A DNA stretch of 64,000 bases from Deltaproteobacteria bacterium. GTDB taxonomy: Bacteria; Myxococcota_A; UBA796; JAFGLY01. Below, in pieces: positions 57,608 through 64,000 of the stretch. The stretch spans positions 26,140 to 90,139 of the forward strand of contig JAFGLY010000114.1 of NCBI GenBank assembly GCA_016927815.1, given 5' to 3'. Both the position numbers and the translations under genes were made by a program. The notes beneath the pieces were generated by a model, which was not told the origin of the DNA, ran no database searches, and saw only the letters and a list, made by a program, of their open reading frames with translations. The number at the start of each line of letters is the position of its first letter. Position 1 is the stretch's first letter.

Positions 57608-60142
57608 GTGCGCCGGCTCCTCTTCCTGCCCGCCCTTACTGCCCTCCTCGTCGCCGCGTGGCCCTCCGGTGCCGAGGAGCAGGACCTCTACGCCTCGGCC
57701 GTCCACATCGTCCAGGACCGCTACCTGTGGCCCGAGGCCTTGGAAGCGCACGCCATGCTCCGGGGCGCCGTGGAGCGGCTCGAGGAGGAGGTGGAGTGGC
57801 TCATCGCACAGCCCGACGGTACGGGCTTCGTCCTCCAGGACGGCGACGGCCGGAGGATGGGGCGGGTGGAGGCCCGCCGCCTCTCAGACCTGGCCGGGGC
57901 CTTGAGGGCCCTGGAGGGATGCGTGTCCGGCGCGCCCTGGCCCCTGGACGAGGACGTGACCCTCGAGGTCGAGATCCTCAAGGGGGCCTTCTCGGTGCTG
58001 GACCGGCACTCCTCGGTGCTCACCGGCCGTCGCCTGGAGCGGTTCAACGAGCGCATCCGGGGCACCCTGGAGGGCATCGGCGCCCGGATCGGGCTGGAGG
58101 ACGGCGTCCTGGTGGTCCGCCACGTCTTCGGCGGCGGCCCGGCGGACGAGGGTGGCCTCCGGGACGGCGACCTCCTGACCCGCATCGACGGCGTCTCCAC
58201 GCTGGGCATGGACACGGCGGACGCCACGGAGCGCATCCGTGGGCCCAAGGGCAGCACGCTGGTGCTGGAGATCGAGCGGGCCGGACGGACCCGGACCGTG
58301 CGCCTCATCCGCCGCGAGGTGGCCATCCCCAACCTCGAGGACCGGGTCCTGCCCAAAGGGGCCGCGCTCGTCCGGATCTCCCACTTCTCGGAGCAGACGG
58401 CGGAGTCCCTCGGCGCCGTGCTGGCCCGCCTGGCCCGAGCGCACGCGCTCGATCGGGGTCTCGTGCTCGACCTGAGGGGAAACTCGGGCGGTTCCATGCT
58501 CCAGGCCGCGTACACCGCGGACCAGTTCCTGCGGACGGGCCGCGTGCTGCGCACCGTGGGCCGGGATGGCGCGGCGGTGTCCAACCTCGTGCGGGAGGTG
58601 AACGCCCGCGACCAGGGCACCGAGCCCGACGTGCCGCTCGTGGTGCTCACCGATCGCCAGAGCGCCTCCGCGAGCGAGATCCTGGCCGGATCCCTGGCCC
58701 TGCTCGATCGGGCGGTGATCCTGGGAGAACGGACGTTCGGAAAGAGCACGATCCAGAAGATCTACACCCTCAACCCAGACGTGCGGCTCAAGCTCACGGT
58801 GGCCGAGTACCTGCTGGCCCAGGACCGATCCGTGGCGGACGAGGGCCTTCTGCCCGACGTGTCCGCAGGACGGATCGTGTTCGATCGCAACGGGGTCCGC
58901 TGGGACGGGGGCGAGGGCGACCTCCTGTTCGTGGACGTCCGCAGCGGGTGGAGCGGCGAGGAGGCCGGTCCTGCGGCCGTTGATCCCCTCGTGGACTTCG
59001 CCGAGCGGGTGCTCGCCCAGAGCCGGGGATCCCGCCGGGAGGACGTCCTGGCTGCGGCCCGCTCGGTGGGCGCGACGGTGCAGGCGGAGCAGGACGCCCT
59101 CCTGGTGCGGACCTTCGCCCGGAAGACCCTCGACTGGAGCCCGGCTCCGGCGCCCGGACCCCTGCCCGAGGTGGCGGTCTCCCTCACCACGGCATCGCCC
59201 CCCCGCGCTGGCGATCCGGTCGTGCTCGAGGCGCGCGTGGAGAACCGCGGCCCGACCACGCTCCACCGGGTCCGGGTAGTGCTGCGTTCCGAAAATCCGC
59301 TTTGGAACGATCTCGTCCTGCCGGTGGGCCGCCTGGCGCCCGGCCGGTGGGCCGAGGGGCGTCGATCCCTTCGGATCCCGGCCTCGCTTCCGGCTCGCAC
59401 GGATCCGGTGGCCCTGGTCCTGGAGGCCGACGGCCGGCCGGTGCTCACCGCCGACGCAGCGTCGCTGTCGATCGAGGCCCGACCCCGACCCAGCCTGTCC
59501 ATCCGGGCCCGGGTCCTCCCGGAGAGCGCCGTCCACCGCGTGGAGCTCACCGTGGTCAACCGAGGGGTCGAGGCGCTCGAGGGCGTGCGCCTTTTCTTCG
59601 AGTTCCCGGAGGACGGGGGATTGGAGCTCGTGGACCGGGAGGCCATCGTGGAGGATCTCCCGGCTGGCGCCCAGGTGCGCGTGGTGCTCGACGTCCGGGC
59701 CCTGGAGTCGTTCTCGGGCGACGTGCTCCCCCTGGTGCTCCGTGTGGATGCCGACGCCTTCGGCCGCCTCCTCCAGTGGGACTTTCCCGTGGCGCTCGAC
59801 GGCTCCGTCTCGACCCACGAGGCCCCGGTGGTTTGGGTGACCGTCCCCGCCCAGGCGGTGGCGGGCGAGGCGGTGGACGTGGACCTCGTGGCCAGCGACG
59901 ACGAGGAGTTGGCCCACCTCTGCCTGTACGTGAACGGCCGCAAGGTGGCGTACGTACCCGGCGAGCGTCGGGCCGTGCAGACCCGGATCTCCTTCGTGCC
60001 CGAGGCGGGCGGCAACGCCCTCGTCGCGAGGGCCGAGGATCAGGAGGGCCACGCCACCACGGCCTCTGCCTGGGTGCACGGGCTGGGCGACCTCCCGGCC
60101 GTGGCCAGCCCCCTGGAGGAGGAGGGCGGGGAGGGACCCTAA
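57608..60142 (+). CDS. C-terminal-processing protease (S41) with long beta-rich extension
   Basis: 844 residues from GTG 57608. Signal peptide MRRLLFLPALTALLVAAWPSGAE. Helical N-terminal part, then a PDZ domain at 155-230 (IGLEDGVLVVRHVFGGGPAD), and the S41 catalytic core with Ser354 (RQSASASEIL), Lys379 and Gln383 (GERTFGKSTIQ), matching Prc/CtpA spacing. GNSGGSMLQAA forms the substrate/oxyanion region. Residues about 510-844 are several beta-sandwich repeats (VSLTTASPPRAGDPVVLEARVENRG; VFVNRGVEALEG-type strands), absent from normal Prc, ending acidic. Periplasmic tail-specific protease with an extra domain set that may bind a partner. Confidence 0.9.
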   Translation: MRRLLFLPALTALLVAAWPSGAEEQDLYASAVHIVQDRYLWPEALEAHAMLRGAVERLEEEVEWLIAQPDGTGFVLQDGDGRRMGRVEARRLSDLAGALRALEGCVSGAPWPLDEDVTLEVEILKGAFSVLDRHSSVLTGRRLERFNERIRGTLEGIGARIGLEDGVLVVRHVFGGGPADEGGLRDGDLLTRIDGVSTLGMDTADATERIRGPKGSTLVLEIERAGRTRTVRLIRREVAIPNLEDRVLPKGAALVRISHFSEQTAESLGAVLARLARAHALDRGLVLDLRGNSGGSMLQAAYTADQFLRTGRVLRTVGRDGAAVSNLVREVNARDQGTEPDVPLVVLTDRQSASASEILAGSLALLDRAVILGERTFGKSTIQKIYTLNPDVRLKLTVAEYLLAQDRSVADEGLLPDVSAGRIVFDRNGVRWDGGEGDLLFVDVRSGWSGEEAGPAAVDPLVDFAERVLAQSRGSRREDVLAAARSVGATVQAEQDALLVRTFARKTLDWSPAPAPGPLPEVAVSLTTASPPRAGDPVVLEARVENRGPTTLHRVRVVLRSENPLWNDLVLPVGRLAPGRWAEGRRSLRIPASLPARTDPVALVLEADGRPVLTADAASLSIEARPRPSLSIRARVLPESAVHRVELTVVNRGVEALEGVRLFFEFPEDGGLELVDREAIVEDLPAGAQVRVVLDVRALESFSGDVLPLVLRVDADAFGRLLQWDFPVALDGSVSTHEAPVVWVTVPAQAVAGEAVDVDLVASDDEELAHLCLYVNGRKVAYVPGERRAVQTRISFVPEAGGNALVARAEDQEGHATTASAWVHGLGDLPAVASPLEEEGGEGP

Positions 60143-60303
60143 GGGACGCCTCTGTGGGCGGACGGCCCGCGTTTGTGCCCTCCGACCGAATGCGCTAGGG
60201 TCGAACTTGAGGCCCGGCTGCGTGGATCGAACTCCGGGAGACGGGGCTCGCGTTCCGACGCCGCCTCCAGGCGGCTAGAGGACATCACGCGAAAGGAGGA
60301 AGC

Positions 60304-61227
60304 ATGTCCATCGACTGGGGGAGCATCGTCGACCTCGAGACCCTCATCGGGTGGCTCCTGACCCGGGGCGTACGGATCCTGGTGGTGATCGTCGTCGCCC
60401 TGATCGCGGTCCGCCTGGGCGCGTTCATCACCCGCCGCGTCGAGCAGGCCTTCGAGGACGACGATCCCACCATCATGAGCGAGCGGGAGAAGCAGGCCGC
60501 GACCCTTGGCAAGGTCGTTCGGAGCCTGGTCCGGATCGTCGTCTGGGGCATCGCCCTGCTGGTGATCCTGAGGGAGGTCGGCATCGAGATCGGCCCCATC
60601 CTGGCCGGGGCCGGCGTGGTCGGGCTGGCCGTGGGCTTCGGCGCCCAGTCGCTCGTCAAGGACTTTCTCTCGGGCATGTTCGTACTCATCGAGAACCAGT
60701 ACCAGGTCGGCGACGTCGTCCGCATCGGGGGCGTACAGGGCATCGTGGAGAAGCTGACGCTGCGCGCGACGACGCTTCGGGACCTGAACGGGGACGTCCA
60801 CATGCTCCCCAACGGGTCCATTGACCTCGTCACCAACATGACGCGGCAGTTCTCCCGCTACATCCTGGACATCGGTGTGGCCTACAAGGAGAACGTGGAC
60901 GAGGTCATGGCGCTCCTGAAGGAGCTGGGCGAGGAGATGGCCGCGGATCCAGCCTGGGAGAAGGCCATCACCGCTCCCATGGAGGTATTGGGGCTCGAGG
61001 AGTTCGGGGACTCGGCCGTGGTCATCCGGGTGCGTTTCACCACGGCGCCCATCCGGCAGTGGGACGTGGCCCGCGAGTTCCGGCGCCGGGTGAAGAACGC
61101 GTTCGACGCCCGGGGCATCGAGATCCCCTTCCCGCACCAGACGATCTACCTCGGGGAGGCCGCTCCGATGGGGGGCATCCTCAAGGTCCGCGTGGACGAG
61201 CCCGACCGCGGGTCCGTTGCGGGCTAA
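60304..61227 (+). CDS. MscS-family mechanosensitive channel
   Basis: 307 residues from ATG 60304, with AAGGAGGA at 60293-60300. Three transmembrane helices; TM3 is the pore helix GAGVVGLAVGFGAQSLVKDFLSG, with the Gly/Ala pattern of MscS. The beta domain follows: VLIENQYQVGDVVRIGGVQGIVEKLTLRATTLRDLNGDVHMLPNG, split here as family landmarks. C-terminal alpha/beta part to residue 290. It opens under membrane tension to release osmolytes after hypo-osmotic shock. Its stop overlaps the convergent lipoprotein stop (CTAA, 61224-61227). Confidence 0.95.
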   Translation: MSIDWGSIVDLETLIGWLLTRGVRILVVIVVALIAVRLGAFITRRVEQAFEDDDPTIMSEREKQAATLGKVVRSLVRIVVWGIALLVILREVGIEIGPILAGAGVVGLAVGFGAQSLVKDFLSGMFVLIENQYQVGDVVRIGGVQGIVEKLTLRATTLRDLNGDVHMLPNGSIDLVTNMTRQFSRYILDIGVAYKENVDEVMALLKELGEEMAADPAWEKAITAPMEVLGLEEFGDSAVVIRVRFTTAPIRQWDVAREFRRRVKNAFDARGIEIPFPHQTIYLGEAAPMGGILKVRVDEPDRGSVAG

Positions 61228-61544
61228 TCCATTTCGTACGCGCAGAGGTTGCCGAGCGCCTCGCGGGCCGCCTCGCAGTGGAAGGTCCCGGGTTGGTAGT
61301 CCTCGAGGCCGGCCTCGTGGCAGGCTGTCTGCAGGTCCTGCTTCATGCAGACGCACGTGATCGGGTTCAGGTCCAGGCGCCGTATCCAGCAGTCGCAGAA
61401 GGCGTAGGGCGTCTCGATGTCGGCGCACCATTCGTCGTAGCACAGGGTGACGTCGGCCTCCCAGGCGACGCAGGGCTCCTCCTCGGCGCAGGCCGAGAGG
61501 GCCAGGCCGGCCGCCAGCGCCATCCGCGCACCTCGCGAGACCAT
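61224..61544 (-). CDS. Small Cys-rich lipoprotein
   Basis: 106 residues from ATG 61544, GGAGG upstream. Lipobox LALSAC, lipid Cys 19. The mature 88 residues hold nine cysteines (EPCVAW, TLCYDEWC, AFCDCWIR, ITCVCMKQD, TACHEAG, FHCEAA, NLCAYEMD), which suggests disulfide-bonded or metal-binding structure. It lies 89 bp downstream of the VWA lipoprotein on the same strand. No family recognised. Confidence 0.75.
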   Translation of the reverse strand: MVSRGARMALAAGLALSACAEEEPCVAWEADVTLCYDEWCADIETPYAFCDCWIRRLDLNPITCVCMKQDLQTACHEAGLEDYQPGTFHCEAAREALGNLCAYEMD

Positions 61545-61633
61545 CAGGGGTCACCTCCTCCACGAAGGGGCCGCGCCCGCCACCGGGTCGGCAATCTAGC
61601 CCTCGCGGTCTGGCTGGATCAAGGCGGCCTGGA

Positions 61634-63661
61634 CTACGGATCGGCAGCCGGCACGACCAGGAGGACGTCCACCGAGCCGAGCAGGAGGCTGGAGTCGCCC
61701 AGGGCCTCGAGCGAGAAGCGAAAGATCTGGTCCTCGGGAGCGGCCGGGACCGTGCCGTGGAAGGTGAGCGTAAACGAGAGGGTCTCGCCCGCGAGTCCCG
61801 GCCGTATGTCCGTGGGCCCCTCGATCGCGAGGTCGGTCACGAAGACGTGCTCGTCGCCCACGACACGGAGTCCCACGCGGGCGAAGGTTCGGGCATCGAT
61901 CGCCTGCCGAACGGCGTCGACGAGGGTGCTGCGAAACCCCGAACAGGTCGCCATCCAGGTGAACACCAGCGGGTCGTCCATATCCCCGTCGGTGTCGGTG
62001 TCCGCGTAGGAACCGGTCGCTTCCGCCAGCAGGCGCATCTGGTCGAGGTCCCCACGACCGTACACCGAGAGGCCGATCAGGGTTCCGCCCAGGTCCCCGA
62101 CGGCCGTGCCGAGGGCCTCGGACCCGGCATCGAGCGGGCAGCCGCCTGGGGAGGGGTAGTCCGCGTCCGGATCCCGGAGGACCGAGTTCGTGGCGTACGC
62201 CAGGATCGGCAGCGCGCCCTCCCGGAAGCCCGCACCGCCGCGGGTGCCGCCGCCCGGGGTCGCCGGGTCGTGGTGCTCCCCGGCCATACCCCCGAAGGGA
62301 TCCGACGGAGACGCGAGAAACGGAAGGATGTCGTTCTCCTCTTCGTACACCCCATCGCAGCCCATGTCGTACCCGGCGCCCGTGGCCGTCTGGTAGAGCG
62401 CCTCGATGTCGGCCTCCGGGCCGTCGCCGCCGTAGTGGTTCGGGGTGACGGATATGGCCGCGAACACCAGGTCGGCGTCCGTCGTGACCTGTTGCTGCAG
62501 GATCCAGAGCCGGTCTCCAGAGGAGGCGTACCCGTACGGGGGGTACGTGTAATCGTCGAAGGTCGCGTACCCATAGGCCATGCTTTCCACGACCTTGGCG
62601 AGGTCCGCCACGATGTTCCCGTACTCCGCCACCAAGGCGTCGGTGAGCACTCCCATGGATCCGGTGGTGTCGGCGTTGAACACCAGGTCCACCCGCCGGA
62701 TCCGGAGGAAGACCTCGCCCTCCGCCTCCACGTCGGCCCCCTCGGCCACCTCCGCGTAGACACCGTCGAACACCGATCCGGAGTCGCGCGGGTCCGAGCC
62801 CCCCACCACCTCCGCCGCGTCCGTCTGCCCATCCCCGTCCGTGTCCCGGTCGTACGGGTCGGTCCCGCGCAGGTCTCGCTCCTCAGCGTCCAAGAGGCTG
62901 TCGTTGTCCGAGTCCGCGTCCCGGAAGTCGTACGTCCCGTCCCCGTCCGTGTCCCGGGGCTCCAGCGCCCAGTCGGACACCCCGCTCTCCGCTACGTCCA
63001 GGATCCCGTCGTCGTCGGAGTCCAGGTCGAGGTAGTCCGGCGTGCCGTCCCCGTCCGTGTCGAGCGGAAGGTCACCCGGGCCCTCTGCTTCCCACACGTC
63101 TCCGATCCCGTCGTCGTCCGAGTCGGTGTCCAGGTGGTCCGGCGTTCCGTCGCGGTCCGAGTCCACCGGACTGGACGGATCCCGTCCGAACTCGCTCTCG
63201 TCGGGAATGCCGTCCCCGTCGTTGTCCGGGTCCCGGTAGTCTTCCACCCCGTCCTCGTCCGTATCCGAGGGCTCCGCCCCCGTCCTCCGCTCGTCCTCGT
63301 CCGGCAGGCCGTTGTCATCCGAGTCGGCGTCCCGGAAGTCCGGCACGCCGTCCTCGTCCGAGTCCACCGGCGGCGAGCACGGATCGTCGTCCCCCGCCTC
63401 CAGGGCGTCCAGGATCCCGTCGTCGTCCGAGTCGGTGTCCAGGTCGTTCGACACCCCGTCCTCGTCGGTGTCCTCTCCGCCTTCGTGGACGTCCAGGATC
63501 GTGTCGCCGTCCGAGTCGGGCTGGCCCCCACATCCCCCGGTGTCCGGGGTGCCGGTATCCGGGGTACCCGTGTCGTCCCCGGAGGGGCCCGAGGTGTCGT
63601 CCGTGCCGGTGTCGCAGCCGACCAGCAGGGGGGCGAGCAAAAAGAAGGCGTACGGTCGCAT
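61634..63661 (-). CDS. Lipoprotein with TSP3-like Ca-binding repeats and a VWA domain
   Basis: 675 residues from ATG 63661, perfect GGAGG 6 bp upstream (AAGGAGG). Lipobox PLLVGC, lipid Cys 16, then a [16 protein letters not shown] linker. Residues 48-300 contain about 14 DxDxDG-type repeats ([27 protein letters not shown] and so on). The VWA domain from about 330 has the MIDAS start [18 protein letters not shown]; further on are Asp/Gly-rich loops and [16 protein letters not shown]. The C-terminal 100 residues are a beta domain. It is likely a calcium-stabilised surface adhesin or scaffold. Confidence 0.88.
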   Translation of the reverse strand: MRPYAFFLLAPLLVGCDTGTDDTSGPSGDDTGTPDTGTPDTGGCGGQPDSDGDTILDVHEGGEDTDEDGVSNDLDTDSDDDGILDALEAGDDDPCSPPVDSDEDGVPDFRDADSDDNGLPDEDERRTGAEPSDTDEDGVEDYRDPDNDGDGIPDESEFGRDPSSPVDSDRDGTPDHLDTDSDDDGIGDVWEAEGPGDLPLDTDGDGTPDYLDLDSDDDGILDVAESGVSDWALEPRDTDGDGTYDFRDADSDNDSLLDAEERDLRGTDPYDRDTDGDGQTDAAEVVGGSDPRDSGSVFDGVYAEVAEGADVEAEGEVFLRIRRVDLVFNADTTGSMGVLTDALVAEYGNIVADLAKVVESMAYGYATFDDYTYPPYGYASSGDRLWILQQQVTTDADLVFAAISVTPNHYGGDGPEADIEALYQTATGAGYDMGCDGVYEEENDILPFLASPSDPFGGMAGEHHDPATPGGGTRGGAGFREGALPILAYATNSVLRDPDADYPSPGGCPLDAGSEALGTAVGDLGGTLIGLSVYGRGDLDQMRLLAEATGSYADTDTDGDMDDPLVFTWMATCSGFRSTLVDAVRQAIDARTFARVGLRVVGDEHVFVTDLAIEGPTDIRPGLAGETLSFTLTFHGTVPAAPEDQIFRFSLEALGDSSLLLGSVDVLLVVPAADP

Positions 63662-63689
63662 GAGACCTCCTTCGGGTTGCGTCGAACGC

Positions 63690-63695
63690 ACGGTA
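63690..63695 (-). promoter_or_regulatory. Candidate -10 box for the VWA lipoprotein
   Basis: TACCGT on the minus strand, 28 bp before the ATG at 63661, with a strong Shine-Dalgarno between. Confidence 0.3.
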
Positions 63696-63851
63696 GCATT
63701 GGGGGGAGGAGATCGCGCCTCGTCTTTGCGTGTCCCTCCTCGACATCCCTCACCCTCCGCCCGCCCACGGTCCACTCCCCGGCCGGCACACGCCTGCCAG
63801 CCCGGATCCATCGTGTGATCTGGCCGTGCCCGCACGGGGACGGTCGCGGGA

Positions 63852-63905
63852 CGACCCCCCACAAATGAGACAGCCTGGAAAACGACCCCCACTCTCGTGA
63901 GACAG
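63852..63905. repeat. Tandem 22/23-bp repeats in the gene-free right edge; possible insertion-sequence end
   Basis: Two related units, CGACCCCCCAC..ATGAGACAG (63852-63873) and CGACCCCCAC..GTGAGACAG (63883-63905), with a 31-bp period. They share CGACCCCC and TGAGACAG. Transposase-binding repeats of IS21-type ends look like this, but no transposase is visible inside the window and the match is from memory. The rest of 63662-64000 holds no gene I can support. Confidence 0.35.
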
Positions 63906-64000
63906 AAGGCAGGCGATCCGCCGAATCGAGTCCCGCGGGGAGTTCGCGTGTACCTCACCTGACCCTCCCCCTCGATGTTGGCCGGACGGCTCTCCAGCCG

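Noticed and set aside
1..64000. tRNA, rRNA or CRISPR arrays
   Set aside because: I saw no tRNA cloverleaf sequence, rRNA signature or regularly spaced repeats with unique spacers.

Overview
The window is GC-rich DNA (about 70% G+C by eye) with very dense coding. It reads as chromosome from an uncultured lineage of Myxococcota (old Deltaproteobacteria). The taxonomic signs are lipoproteins with Asp-Thr-Gly-rich linkers, Cys-rich 'CGNG.LE.GE.CDDG' and 'DG.DND.DG..DC.D' modules, thrombospondin type 3-like Ca-binding repeats, C-terminal sorting tails of the MYXO-CTERM type (Cys, hydrophobic segment, Arg cluster), and a sigma54-linked type IV pilus operon. The assignment is inferred, because no rRNA lies in the window. 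I see no tRNA, rRNA, CRISPR or intact transposon.

Layout. 0-2.6 kb: end of a GT39-like membrane glycosyltransferase, ilvE, a P-loop protein. 2.7-5.6 kb: an ECF sigma operon in which two envelope proteins carry glycogen-binding (AMPK1/CBM48) domains. 5.8-11.6 kb: M36-like metallopeptidase, SLC13 transporter, beta-propeller protein. 11.6-16 kb: a Flp-like small pilin with its own sigma54 promoter, two divergent lamin-tail lipoproteins, and a membrane fusion protein-VTC-DUF4956 operon. 16-23 kb: uvrB and a ClC-otsB-otsA osmoprotection operon. 23-32.7 kb: TPR and lipoprotein genes, tag, a DnaQ-like exonuclease/RNase HI fusion, a membrane-anchored retropepsin-like protease, cutA, a subtilisin. 32.7-37.6 kb: pilC-pilS-pilR-pilA, with twin palindromes and a sigma54 promoter ahead of pilA. 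37.6-43.6 kb: HelD-like helicase, a PHP/DUF3604-like lipoprotein, a DUF2225-like protein.

43.6-54.9 kb holds the most unusual block. Two PP-loop ATPases and a 54-residue protein run leftward. A large membrane protein, three tandem NodU/CmcH-type carbamoyltransferases and two radical SAM enzymes run rightward. A perfect 8-bp inverted repeat lies in the gap. All three carbamoyltransferases keep the metal-binding and YrdC-like motifs, so this looks like a working biosynthetic or surface-modification locus whose product I cannot identify.

54.9-64 kb: a PAS/HisKA protein without an ATPase domain, larC-larB, an S41 protease, an MscS channel, two lipoproteins, and tandem repeats at the right edge resembling an insertion-sequence end.

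Genome style: fourteen adjacent gene pairs overlap by ATGA or GTGA, and convergent pairs meet with almost no spacer. Several genes have a TANNNT box just upstream of ATG and no Shine-Dalgarno, suggesting leaderless mRNAs.
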